Assembly: GCF_003248355.1 (NCBI RefSeq)
Contig: NZ_QKWY01000002.1
Location: forward strand, 1,240,001 to 1,304,000
Origin: Streptomyces sp. AC1-42W
GTDB lineage: Bacteria > Actinomycetota > Actinomycetes > Streptomycetales > Streptomycetaceae
Direction of reading: 5' to 3'
Length of the DNA: 64,000 nt
The notes below the pieces were generated by a model. It did not search any database, had not been told where the DNA came from, and saw only the letters and a list, made by a program, of their open reading frames with translations. Positions 44,209 to 52,602 of this stretch are shown here, piece by piece; the first letter of the stretch is position 1; each line of letters starts with the position of its first letter. The translations under genes and the position numbers were made by a program.

Positions 44209-45246
44209 GTGTCCGCAACCGCGACCGCCGACGTCGTGTGCCTCGGCGAGTCCATGGTGACGTTCCTGCCCTCGTGCCCCGGACGCCTCGCCGACGTGCC
44301 GTCCTTCGCGCGCGGCATCGGCGGCGCCGAGTCCAACGTGGCCTGCGCGCTCGCCGCCGCCGGGCACCGCACGGCCTGGGTGAGCCGGGTCGGGGCGGAC
44401 GGCTTCGGCGACCACCTGATCGGGGCGATCGCCGCGTACGGCGTGGACACCTCGTACGTACGGCGCGATCCGTCGCGGCCCACCGGGATCTACTTCCGCA
44501 CGGCGACCGACCGGGCCGCGGACGTCCACGAGGTGGCGTACTACCGGGCCGGGTCGGCCGCCTCGGCGATGTCGCCGCGGACCGTGCCGTACGAAGGGCT
44601 GCCGCACGGGCGCGTCCTGCACCTCTCCGGGATCACGGCGGCGCTCTCGGCGGACTGCCTGGCGCTGCTCCGCGAACTGACCGCCCCCCGGCCGGGGCGA
44701 CCGCTGATCTCCTTCGACGTCAACCACCGACCGGCGCTGTGGCGCGGGTCCGGCGAGTCGCCCGGGGTGCTGCTGGAGCTGGCGCGCCGGGCGGACGTGG
44801 TCTTCGTGGGCGAGGACGAGGCACAGGAGGCGTGGGGCGTCGTGGGCGCCGCCGCGATCCGGGAGGCGCTGCCGGAGCCGGGCGTGGTGGTCGTGAAGCG
44901 CGGCGCCGACGGCGTGACGGTGTTCTCCCACCCCGCCCCGTGCGGCGGCCCCGACACCGTCACCGATGTGCCGGCGCTCCGGGTGGACGTCGTCGCGCCC
45001 GTCGGCGCCGGGGACGCCTTCGCCGCCGGGTTCCTGTCCGGCACGCTGCGCGGCCTCCCCGTACGCGAACGGGCCCGGCACGGGCATCTGATGGCCGCCG
45101 CCGTGCTCACCGTCGCCGGAGATCTCACCGGGCCGCCCGCGCGGGAGCCGGCCGACCGGCTCGTCGCCCTGGACGACGACGCCTGGGGGAGACTGCGTCT
45201 CGGCCCCGGCTGGACGGGGGACGACACGGAGGTACGTACGCCATGA
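44209..45246 (+). CDS. PfkB-family sugar kinase (2-keto-3-deoxygluconate kinase-like)
   Basis: 345 residues from GTG 44209 with GAGGAG. Ribokinase fold: opening DVVCLGESMVTFLP, substrate region GGAESNVACALAAAG, VSRVGADGFGDHL, and the anion hole and base in APVGAGDAFAAGFLSG (Asp ~269). The opening GESM and the size favour KDG kinases, making 2-keto-3-deoxy-6-phosphogluconate. It overlaps the IclR gene by 4 bases. A sugar-acid kinase beside D-amino-acid genes suggests an amino-sugar-acid substrate, by inference only. Confidence 0.85.
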   Translation: MSATATADVVCLGESMVTFLPSCPGRLADVPSFARGIGGAESNVACALAAAGHRTAWVSRVGADGFGDHLIGAIAAYGVDTSYVRRDPSRPTGIYFRTATDRAADVHEVAYYRAGSAASAMSPRTVPYEGLPHGRVLHLSGITAALSADCLALLRELTAPRPGRPLISFDVNHRPALWRGSGESPGVLLELARRADVVFVGEDEAQEAWGVVGAAAIREALPEPGVVVVKRGADGVTVFSHPAPCGGPDTVTDVPALRVDVVAPVGAGDAFAAGFLSGTLRGLPVRERARHGHLMAAAVLTVAGDLTGPPAREPADRLVALDDDAWGRLRLGPGWTGDDTEVRTP

Positions 45247-46001
45247 GCCAGACCGTCGACCGGGCACTGAGCATCCTGCCGCTCCTCGCCCAGGGGCCCG
45301 CCGACCTCGGACGGGTCGCCGACCGCCTCGGCGTGCACAAGTCCACCGCGCTGCGCCTGCTCCGCACGCTCCACGAGCACGGGCTCGTCTACCGCCAGCA
45401 GGACCAGCGCTACCGCCTCGGCGCCCGGCTGTTCGCGCTGGCGCAGGAGGCCGTCGAGAACCTCGACGTACGCGAGATCGCCCACCCCCACCTCGTCGCG
45501 CTCAACGAGAACTGCGGACACACCGTCCACCTCGCCGTGTACGAGGAGAACGAGGTCCTCTACATCGACAAGGTCGAGAGCCGCTACCCGGTCCGCATGT
45601 ACTCGCGGATCGGCAAGCCCGTCGCGATCACCGTCGCCGCCGTGGCCAAGCTGCTCCTCGCCGACCTGAGCGAACCCGAGCGGCGCGCCATCGCCGACAA
45701 GCTCGACTACCCCATGTACACGCCCCGTTCGACGCCCGGCGCCGCCGCGTTCCTCAAGGAGCTGGCCGCCGTACGCGAACAGGGCTGGGCCACCGACCTC
45801 GGCGGCCACGAGGAGTCCATCAACTGCGTCGGCGCCCCCATTCGCGGCGCGGACGGGCGCGTCGTCGCCGCCATGTCGGTCTCCGCGCCGAACGTGGTGG
45901 TCACGGCCGAGGAACTCCTCACCCTGCTCCCCCTGGTCCGTCGCACCGCCGACACCATCAGCCGGGAGTACTCCGGCAGCAACCTACCCAAGAAGGCCTG
46001 A
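45243..46001 (+). CDS. IclR-family transcriptional regulator
   Basis: 252 residues from ATG 45243. N-terminal winged helix (TVDRALSILPLLAQGPADLGRVADRLGVHKSTALRLLRTL, ~4-43) and the C-terminal effector domain (HLAVYEENEVLYIDKVE, RIGKPVAITVAAVAKLLLA, ESINCVGAPIRGADGRVVAAMSVSAP). Members sense small carboxylic acids. It is placed between kinase and RidA genes on one transcript and near the divergent PLP enzyme, so it probably controls both directions. Confidence 0.92.
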   Translation: MSQTVDRALSILPLLAQGPADLGRVADRLGVHKSTALRLLRTLHEHGLVYRQQDQRYRLGARLFALAQEAVENLDVREIAHPHLVALNENCGHTVHLAVYEENEVLYIDKVESRYPVRMYSRIGKPVAITVAAVAKLLLADLSEPERRAIADKLDYPMYTPRSTPGAAAFLKELAAVREQGWATDLGGHEESINCVGAPIRGADGRVVAAMSVSAPNVVVTAEELLTLLPLVRRTADTISREYSGSNLPKKA

Positions 46002-46007
46002 ACCGCG

Positions 46008-46418
46008 ATGACCGAAAAGACCGCCCTCACCCCGAGCACCCACACCACCCCGCCGGCGAAGTTCTCGCACGGCGTGCGCAAGGGCAACATCCTCCAGGTC
46101 GCCGGCCAGGTCGGCTTCCTGCCCGCCGTCGCGGGCCAGGCGCCCACCCCCGCCGGGCCCACCCTGCGCGAGCAGACCCTCCAGACCTTCGCCAACGTCA
46201 AGGCGATCCTGGAGGAGGGCGGCGCGAGCTGGGACGACGTGATGATGATGCGCGTCTACCTCACCGACGTGGACCACTTCGCCGAGATGAACGAGATCTA
46301 CAACGCGTACTTCGCCGAGCAGGACCTGAAGCAGCCGCCCGCCGCGCGCACCACGGTCTACGTCGGCCTCCCCAAGGGCCTGCTCATCGAGATCGACGCC
46401 CTCGCCGTCCTCGGCTGA
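46008..46418 (+). CDS. ridA: RidA-family imine/enamine deaminase
   Basis: 136 residues from ATG 46008, 6 bases after the IclR stop. RidA hydrolyses reactive 2-iminoacids released by PLP dehydratases. Seen: the signature start KFSHGVRKGNILQVAGQVG, EQTLQTFANVKAILEEGGAS, VYLTDVDHFAEMNEIYNAYF and the substrate arginine in PPAARTTVYVGLP. Trimeric cytosolic enzyme. Its position beside a D-amino-acid lyase makes the lyase product the obvious substrate. Confidence 0.93.
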   Translation: MTEKTALTPSTHTTPPAKFSHGVRKGNILQVAGQVGFLPAVAGQAPTPAGPTLREQTLQTFANVKAILEEGGASWDDVMMMRVYLTDVDHFAEMNEIYNAYFAEQDLKQPPAARTTVYVGLPKGLLIEIDALAVLG

Positions 46419-46448
46419 TCCGGTCGCCCACGCCCGGCCGGGTACGGG

Positions 46449-48662
46449 TCAGGCGGCCGAGGCGCAGATGATGCTGCGGCCCTGGTTGACCGACCAGTAC
46501 CAGAACCGTTCGCCGGGCCCCGCCGGGCAGGTCCAGTCCTGGCCCGCCTTCGGGGCCCGGTAGAAGCCGGTGATCCGCAGGATCGACTGGCCCGCCCTGG
46601 GCACCTTCGACGCGTCGCAGCGCCACACCACCGTCAGGTCCGCGTTGGTCTGCCCGTTCACCGTGGCCGGGAAGCACTGGCCCGCCCGGTAGACCCGGTC
46701 CAGGCACAGCGTCCGCGTGATCCCGTCGTCGCCCTCGCGGCTCCATGAGGTGAAACCCACCCCGGTGTCGCAGGAGCCGGAGCCGCCGGCCCGGGTGCTC
46801 ACCCGGTTGACGTGCATGTACGCGTTCGAGGCGCCGCACCGCACCCGGACCGGGCGGTCGGCGCTCAAGTTGCCGTAGCCGTCGTTGTACACGTCGAGGC
46901 AGTCGCCCGCGCGCACGGCGGCGAACGCCCGGTCCGTCGCGTCCATGGTCGGCGTCGGGGTGGGCGTCGGCGTCGGCGTGGGGGTCGTGTCGTCCGTATC
47001 GGTGTCCGAACCGGACGAGACCCGCTCCGTCGAGCCGCCCCCGCCGCTCCCGGTGTCCGGGTCGGTGCCCGTGCTGTCGTCGGCGTGCGTGTCGAGGTCG
47101 CTGCCCGAGGTGACGGAGCCGGACGCGCTGCCGCCCGACGACGCACCGCCCCCGCCCGCCTTCTCCCACGGCTGCCACGTCAGCAGCCCGGCCACCACCA
47201 CGAGCGCGACCAGCCAGCCCAGGACGGACGCCGCGGACGACGAGGAACCGGTGCGCGCGGGTGCGGGCGCCGGCGCGGGGGTGGGCCGGGCGGCCCGCTC
47301 CGCGCGCTGCCGGGCCGCCCGTTCCCGGTCCGCGCGCTCGCGCTCGGCCCGTTCCCGCGCGGCGCGGGCCCTGGCGGCGCGCTCGGCCTCCTGCCGGGCG
47401 GCCTCCCGCCGCGCCGCCTCCTGCCGGGCGGCGTCGCGGCGGGCCGCCTCCGCGCGCTCCCGTTCGGCCTGCCGCTCCGCCTCGGCCCGCTGCCGCTCCT
47501 CCCGGTCGGCCTGCCGGCGGGCCCGGATCTCGGCCTCCTCGCGCTCCGCCTGTTCGCGCTCGGCGCGCTGACGCTCGGCCAGCTGAGCCAGGGCCGCCAT
47601 CTCGCGGCGGGTGCGGTCGCGGTCGGCCCGGGCCTGCCGCTCCGGCGAGTACACCAGGGTCGGCGGCGGCTGCGGGACGACACGGGTGCGCCGGGTGGTG
47701 GCCGGGGCCCGCGACGGGCCCGCGCCGCGGCCACCCGCCGACTCCCGGCCGCCCGCCCACTCCCGCCCCTGCGCGGCGTACGCCTCGATCAGCGCCGTCC
47801 AGCGCGGCGGCAGCCACCGGGCGCCGCTCGTCGTCGAGGGCTGCCCGGCCTGCTGCGCCCGGAAGCGGGCGAGTAACCCGGCGGGCGTCGGCCGGTGCCG
47901 GGGCTGGACGGCCAGGCACGGCCGGATCGTCTCGACCAGCTCCTTGGGCAGGCCGGTCAGGTCGAGCTCGCCGCGCTGCACCCGCGCCAGCAGCCGCAGC
48001 GTGTCGCCGTCCGCGCGGTAGGGCGCCCGGCCGGTGGCCAGCAGGAAGAGCGTGGCGCCCAGTGAGTACACGTCGGACGCGGCGGTGGACTCCTCGCCGC
48101 GCGCCTGCTCCGGTGAGGTGAAGGCGATCGTGCCCAGGGTGAGGCCGGTCAGGGTGAGGTCGCTGGCGTGCGAGATGCCGAAGTCGATGACGCGGGGCCC
48201 GTCCAGCGGCAGCAGCACGTTCTGCGGCTTCACGTCGCGGTGGACGATCCCCACCCCGTGCAGGGTGGCCAGGGCCTCGGCGGTGCCGGCCGCGATCCAC
48301 CGTACGGCCGACGCGGGCAGCACCCCGCAGGAGCGCACCAGTTCGGAGAGCGGGGGCGCGGCGATGTAGTCGATGGCCATCCAGGGGCGCTCGGCGCGCG
48401 GATCGGCGTCCAGGACGCGGGCGGTGAAGGCGCTGTCCACCCGCTGGGCGACCGCCACCTCACGGGCGAAGCGCCGCCGGTCGGTGTCGCCGACCCGGCC
48501 CTCGGCGAGGAGCGTCTTGACGGCGACGAGCCCGCGGCCGTCGCCGCCGCGGGCCAGATAGATCCGGCCCATGCCGCCGGACGCCAGCCGCCCGAGCAGT
48601 CGGTACGGCCCGAGGGTCGCCGGATCGTCCCCGCCCAGCGCATCGATCCGCGCCCCGGCCAT
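46449..48662 (-). CDS. Membrane Ser/Thr protein kinase with coiled-coil linker
   Basis: 737 residues from ATG 48662 with AAGGGGAG. Kinase domain ~15-280: LASGGMGRIYLA, VAVKTLL, IVHRDVKPQNVLL, VIDFGISHA, SPEQARG, SDVYSLG. Then a very long charged helix of Glu/Arg/Ala repeats (AEREQAEREEAEIRARRQ and similar, ~380-520), a single membrane helix (VLGWLVALVVVAGLLTW), an acidic Ser/Gly/Asp/Thr linker with a TP dipeptide run of about 13 residues, and an outer domain with six or more Cys (GDCLDVYNDGYGN, FPATVNGQTNAD). Convergent with ridA. Confidence 0.9.
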   Translation of the reverse strand: MAGARIDALGGDDPATLGPYRLLGRLASGGMGRIYLARGGDGRGLVAVKTLLAEGRVGDTDRRRFAREVAVAQRVDSAFTARVLDADPRAERPWMAIDYIAAPPLSELVRSCGVLPASAVRWIAAGTAEALATLHGVGIVHRDVKPQNVLLPLDGPRVIDFGISHASDLTLTGLTLGTIAFTSPEQARGEESTAASDVYSLGATLFLLATGRAPYRADGDTLRLLARVQRGELDLTGLPKELVETIRPCLAVQPRHRPTPAGLLARFRAQQAGQPSTTSGARWLPPRWTALIEAYAAQGREWAGGRESAGGRGAGPSRAPATTRRTRVVPQPPPTLVYSPERQARADRDRTRREMAALAQLAERQRAEREQAEREEAEIRARRQADREERQRAEAERQAERERAEAARRDAARQEAARREAARQEAERAARARAARERAERERADRERAARQRAERAARPTPAPAPAPARTGSSSSAASVLGWLVALVVVAGLLTWQPWEKAGGGGASSGGSASGSVTSGSDLDTHADDSTGTDPDTGSGGGGSTERVSSGSDTDTDDTTPTPTPTPTPTPTMDATDRAFAAVRAGDCLDVYNDGYGNLSADRPVRVRCGASNAYMHVNRVSTRAGGSGSCDTGVGFTSWSREGDDGITRTLCLDRVYRAGQCFPATVNGQTNADLTVVWRCDASKVPRAGQSILRITGFYRAPKAGQDWTCPAGPGERFWYWSVNQGRSIICASAA

Positions 48663-48788
48663 GTCACTCCCCTTGTCGCCCAGCATCGCGCCCCACCACG
48701 GTGCCACGTCCCGGCGCGGACAGTCAGCGATGAGGCAACTCCCGTACAGGACTGTTGCGTTACCGGTATCGAACACCTTCCGGGAACG

Positions 48789-48822
48789 CAGCAGCGCCGC
48801 CGGGGGAGCGGCGGCGCTGCTG
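48789..48822 (-). terminator. Chitinase terminator hairpin
   Basis: CAGCAGCGCCGCC and GGCGGCGCTGCTG pair around an 8-base loop, 37 bases beyond the chitinase stop. The rest of 48663-48858 is the leader of the kinase gene; no other gene was seen. Confidence 0.8.
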
Positions 48823-48858
48823 GTCGGGGCTGCCGGCGGGGAGGCCGGCAAGCGGTGG

Positions 48859-50586
48859 TTACGGCAGGTTGTGGACGTGCGGGCCGACCGCGTTCGACCA
48901 GGCGTTACCGGCCGTGGCGTCCCAGTTGGTCGACCAGGTCATCGCACCGCGGAGACCGGGGTAGGTCTTCGACGGCTTGAAGTTGCCGCAGTTGGTGCCC
49001 TGGGTCAGGCAGTCCAGCGCCGCGTTCACGATCGACGGGGAGACGTAGCCGCTGCCCGCGCCGCGGGTGGAGGCGGGGACGCCGATGCCGACCTGCGACG
49101 GGTCGAGGCCGCCCTCCAGCTGGATGCAGGCGAGCGCGGTGAGGAAGTCCACCGAGCCCTGCGAGTAGACCTTGCCGTCACAGCCGAGCATCGCGCCGCT
49201 GTTGTAGTACTGCATGTTGACGACGGTCAGGATGTCCTTGATGTTGAGCGCGGTCTTGAAGTACTCGCCACCGGTGGACTGCATGTCGATGGTCTGCGGG
49301 GCCATCGTGATGACGAGGCCGGGGCCGGCCTTCTGCGACAGCGAACGCAGCGCCTTCGTCATGTACGTGGAGTTGAGGCCGTTCTCCAGGTCGATGTCGA
49401 CGCCGTTGAAGCCGTACTCCTGGATCAGCGTGTACAGCGAGTTGGCGAAGTTGTTCGCGGACGCGTCGCTGTTGACCGAGACCGTGCCCTTCTCGCCGCC
49501 GACCGAGATGATGACGTTCTTGCCGGCCGCCTGCTTCGCCTTGATGTCGGCCTTGAACTGGGCGACGGTGTAGCCGTTCAGGCCGGCCGTGTCCAGGTTG
49601 AAGGTGACGGCACCCGGCGTGGACGTGGCGTCGGCGAAGGAGACCGCGATGATGTCGTAGTTCGCGGGCACGTCGCTGAGCTTCTGGACGGTCGCGCCGT
49701 TGTTGAAGTTCTGCCAGTAGCCGGTCACCGCGTGCTTCGGCACCGAGGTGTCGGGGATCGTGCCCCCGTCCTTGGCGGTGCGGCCGCTGACGGCCGCCGA
49801 CTTCGCGGACTCGCCGACCTTGTTGGTCGCGCTGACCGCGAACTGGTACGCCGTGTCCGCGGAGAGGCCGCTGATGGTCGCCGAGGTGCCGGTGGTCGTG
49901 GTGGCCTTCACGCCGTCCTTGTAGACGGTGTAGCCGGTCGCGCCGGACACCGCGCTCCAGGACAGGTCGATCGAGGAGGCGGTGGTGGAGCCGACCGCCA
50001 GCCCGGCCGGGGCGTCGGGGACCGTCGGGTCGGGCTCCTCGGTGCCGCCGCCGCCGTCGGGGCCGGTGACCGAGAGGTCGTCCACGTAGTAGGCGGCCTG
50101 GCCGTACCAGCCGTGCGTGTACACGGTGACGGACGTGGTGTTGGCGCCGGTGGTGAAGCTGGTCTTCAGCTGGGTCCAGCCGGTGGAGCCCGGCGACCAG
50201 GTCGAGACGTCGGTGGTGCCGGTGCCGCTGGCGCCCAGGTAGACGTAACTGCCCTGCACCCAGGAGCTGAGCTGGTACGTCGAGTTGGGCTTGACGGTGA
50301 CGACCTGCGAGCACTTGGCGTTGTCCAGGCCGGCCGGGGAGGCCTTGAGCGCGGCGGTGCCGCCGTGCACGGGAGAGGAGACCGCGGCACCGGAGTTGCC
50401 GGTGCAGGTCCAGTTGGCGAGGCCGGACTCGAACCCGGCGTTCTTCGCGACGTTGATGTCGGCGGCCTCGGCGCTGGTGACGAGCCCGGTGAGGGTCAGC
50501 GCGCCGGCGGCTACAACGGCCATGGCGGAGCCGAGGACCGGGCGCGTACGCCGTCGTCTCGGACTCGATGCGGGGGAACGATCCAC
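48859..50586 (-). CDS. Secreted GH18 chitinase with FN3 and carbohydrate-binding domains
   Basis: 575 residues from GTG 50586 with GGAGG. Signal peptide (twin-basic start RRRRTRPVLGSAMAVVAAGALTLTGL, cut near SAEA). Carbohydrate-binding module ~35-165 (NAGFESGLANWTCTG), FN3 domain ~180-265 (PDAPAGLAVGSTTASSIDLSW), catalytic GH18 domain ~280-575 with the motif FNGVDIDLEN (DxxDxDxE form; catalytic Glu) and VGGEKG, MAPQT and MQYYN strands. Splits chitin outside the cell. Layout matches ChiC/ChiD-type Streptomyces enzymes. Its promoter holds a DasR-type site. Confidence 0.94.
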   Translation of the reverse strand: MDRSPASSPRRRRTRPVLGSAMAVVAAGALTLTGLVTSAEAADINVAKNAGFESGLANWTCTGNSGAAVSSPVHGGTAALKASPAGLDNAKCSQVVTVKPNSTYQLSSWVQGSYVYLGASGTGTTDVSTWSPGSTGWTQLKTSFTTGANTTSVTVYTHGWYGQAAYYVDDLSVTGPDGGGGTEEPDPTVPDAPAGLAVGSTTASSIDLSWSAVSGATGYTVYKDGVKATTTTGTSATISGLSADTAYQFAVSATNKVGESAKSAAVSGRTAKDGGTIPDTSVPKHAVTGYWQNFNNGATVQKLSDVPANYDIIAVSFADATSTPGAVTFNLDTAGLNGYTVAQFKADIKAKQAAGKNVIISVGGEKGTVSVNSDASANNFANSLYTLIQEYGFNGVDIDLENGLNSTYMTKALRSLSQKAGPGLVITMAPQTIDMQSTGGEYFKTALNIKDILTVVNMQYYNSGAMLGCDGKVYSQGSVDFLTALACIQLEGGLDPSQVGIGVPASTRGAGSGYVSPSIVNAALDCLTQGTNCGNFKPSKTYPGLRGAMTWSTNWDATAGNAWSNAVGPHVHNLP

Positions 50587-50684
50587 TTGCTGCCTCCGGG
50601 GGGGAGTCGGGGATGGCGGGGGGACGACACGGGGGGTGCCGGGGTGTGTGGAATCGAGGAACGGTGGCCACCGCTGGCCGATAA

Positions 50685-50711
50685 ACTGGTCCAGACCAAT
50701 CGAGTTGTCAA
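50685..50711 (-). promoter_or_regulatory. Chitinase promoter with DasR-like operator (dre)
   Basis: ACTGGTCCAGACCAAT at 50685-50700 is close to the DasR consensus ACTGGTCTAGACCACT. On the minus strand a TTGACA -35 (50706-50711) stands 17 bases from CAGTTT, so the operator fills the spacer. DasR would repress until glucosamine phosphates release it. About 100 bases lie between site and GTG. The remainder of 50587-50933 shows no gene. Confidence 0.82.
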
Positions 50712-50933
50712 GACCTCTGGCAGTCTCCGGCCCCACGAGGAAGGCCGGTTTGCCCGAAGAGTGTGGCGGGAAGACCCCGTTCTCCTTGCCCCGCAAGCTT
50801 CTTGAAGGTGTTCTCTCGTCCTGCCGTACGTGGATAAAGTGGTCGGCCCAAGGTTGGGAGCATCCGAGCGGACGCACCCGGCAGGAGCGAGTGCGGCCGG
50901 CGGTACGCGGCGGCCCGAGGAACGGGGAACGGC

Positions 50934-51788
50934 GTGCCGACAGCCATAGCAGTGACCGGTCCCGGCCTGGTCCTGCCCCCGCAGGACCAGCGGACGCCCC
51001 CCGCGGCCGTTCTGCGCTCCCCCGCCGAACAGCCGCTCGACCAGGCGCTGACCGATATGCAGATCCTCCTGGAGCAGCACGAACACGTCATCGCCGTCTA
51101 CCCGGCCGGCCTCCCCGTCGCGCACGAGCGCCGGCTGCACACCGTCCGCGCCGTGCTGGAGAGCGACCGGATCGCCCTGCTCAAGTCCGACCTGCCGCCG
51201 CTCGGCGTGGCCGTCCTGGTGCGCCAGTTACGCCAGTTGTCCGTCTGCGACTTCAGCGCCGGAGTGGTCGCGTCCGCCGCCCGGCTGCTCTCCCACTACG
51301 TGTACGCCGGAGCGCTGCTCCACTCCGTGACCAGGCTGGACCGGGTGCCGGTCGGCCTCAAGTCGCACGCCAAGTCCTGGGTGCCCGGCTCGCAGTTCGC
51401 CGTCCTCGCCCACCCGCAGCCCCAGCTCGTCAGGGTCGGTGCGGGCGAACTCGCCGGACCCCGGTTCGCCACCCAACTCGTCGTCGCCCGGGGCCAGTCC
51501 GCCTCGGAGTGGGTGACCGGGACGCTGGCCCCCGCCTGGCAGGTGACGGCGGTTCACGAAGCGGTGCTGCCCGACGAGTCGGCCACCTGGTGGGGCACGC
51601 CGAAACTGGTCGAGTTCGCGGCCTTCCTGCCCGACATCTCGCTCATCCACCAACTGGTGTCCTCGGTGCGCAGAGAGGTCTGCACCTGGTGCGGGAACGA
51701 ACTCATCGGCGACCGCTGCGGCCTGTGCAACGCCCCGCTGAACCCGCCCGAGGAACGCAGCCGCGGCCCCGCCGCGCTGAACCCCTGA
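50934..51788 (+). CDS. Hypothetical protein with C-terminal zinc ribbon, head of Tad locus
   Basis: 284 residues from GTG 50934. The first ~225 residues are unassigned alpha/beta (LLEQHEHVIAVYPAGLPVAHERRLHTVRAVL and LPPLGVAVLVRQLRQLSV), and the end has a two-CxxC zinc ribbon: CTWCGNELIGDRCGLCN. Product not recognised as a named family. It is 93 bases before cpaB in the same direction and is a constant first gene of the locus in Streptomyces as far as I recall. Perhaps a cytosolic accessory or regulator of the pilus. Confidence 0.65.
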   Translation: MPTAIAVTGPGLVLPPQDQRTPPAAVLRSPAEQPLDQALTDMQILLEQHEHVIAVYPAGLPVAHERRLHTVRAVLESDRIALLKSDLPPLGVAVLVRQLRQLSVCDFSAGVVASAARLLSHYVYAGALLHSVTRLDRVPVGLKSHAKSWVPGSQFAVLAHPQPQLVRVGAGELAGPRFATQLVVARGQSASEWVTGTLAPAWQVTAVHEAVLPDESATWWGTPKLVEFAAFLPDISLIHQLVSSVRREVCTWCGNELIGDRCGLCNAPLNPPEERSRGPAALNP

Positions 51789-51881
51789 CGGGAGACGCCG
51801 AATCCCTCACGGGAGACCCCCGACCGCACCGCACCGCCCCGCCCGTCCCGGCCCCCAGATCCCAACGAGGTTGCCCCGCCC

Positions 51882-52595
51882 ATGAATGCACGGCAGCGCC
51901 GCGGCGTCATCCTGATCCTCCTGTCGGTCCTGTGCGCCCTAGGGGCCTTCGCCGGCGTGCTGTCGGTGATCGGTGACGTGAACTCCAAGGTCGGCCCCGA
52001 GGTCACCGCGTACCGGGTGAAGACCACCATCGAGCCCTACCGTCCCCTGGAGGCGGGCCAGTTCGAGAAGATCTCGATCCCCGAGCGCTGGCTCTCCGAG
52101 AACGCCGTCACCGACCTCTCCGCCCTGCGCGGCAAGATCGCCGTCACCGAACTCCACAAGGGCTCGCTCCTCCAGGCCGACATGCTGGTCGACCGGCCCG
52201 CCCTGGAGAGCGGGCAGCAGGAGATCGCCATCATGATCGACGCGGAGACCGGCGTCGCCGGCAAGATCAGGCCGGGCAACCTCGTCAACATCTACGCCAC
52301 CTTCGCCGGCCGCACCGACCGGGAGAAGTCCACCTCGCGCGTCATCGTCGCCAACGCCAAGGTCATCGACGTCGGCCGGCTGACCTCACTCGAACCCGAC
52401 GCGGACGACCGCGGCGCCGGCCCCACCGAGGCCGTGCCGATCACCTTCGCGCTGAACACCGACGACGCCCAGCGCGTGGCCTACGCGGAGTCCTTCGCCG
52501 AGCACGTCCGCCTCGCCCTGCTCCCCGACGGCAGCCGCGCCACCCTGCGCCCGGGCGAGGGCAGCTACGACCTCGACGAAGACAAGAACAAGTGA
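51882..52595 (+). CDS. cpaB: CpaB/RcpC-like pilus assembly protein (SAF domain)
   Basis: 237 residues from ATG 51882. One N-terminal membrane helix (GVILILLSVLCALGAFAGVLSVI) then a SAF domain (VKTTIEPYRPLEAGQFEKISIPERWL and KGSLLQADMLV) and a RcpC-like part (IAIMIDAETGVAGKIRPGNLVNIYATF). In Tad systems CpaB sits at the envelope and helps pilus passage. Complete. Eight bases separate it from the CpaE-like gene. Confidence 0.85.
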   Translation: MNARQRRGVILILLSVLCALGAFAGVLSVIGDVNSKVGPEVTAYRVKTTIEPYRPLEAGQFEKISIPERWLSENAVTDLSALRGKIAVTELHKGSLLQADMLVDRPALESGQQEIAIMIDAETGVAGKIRPGNLVNIYATFAGRTDREKSTSRVIVANAKVIDVGRLTSLEPDADDRGAGPTEAVPITFALNTDDAQRVAYAESFAEHVRLALLPDGSRATLRPGEGSYDLDEDKNK

Positions 52596-52602
52596 GGACC
52601 GG

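Noticed and set aside
46950-46995. Minisatellite in the kinase gene
   Set aside because: It only encodes the Thr-Pro linker in frame and is ordinary coding repetition.
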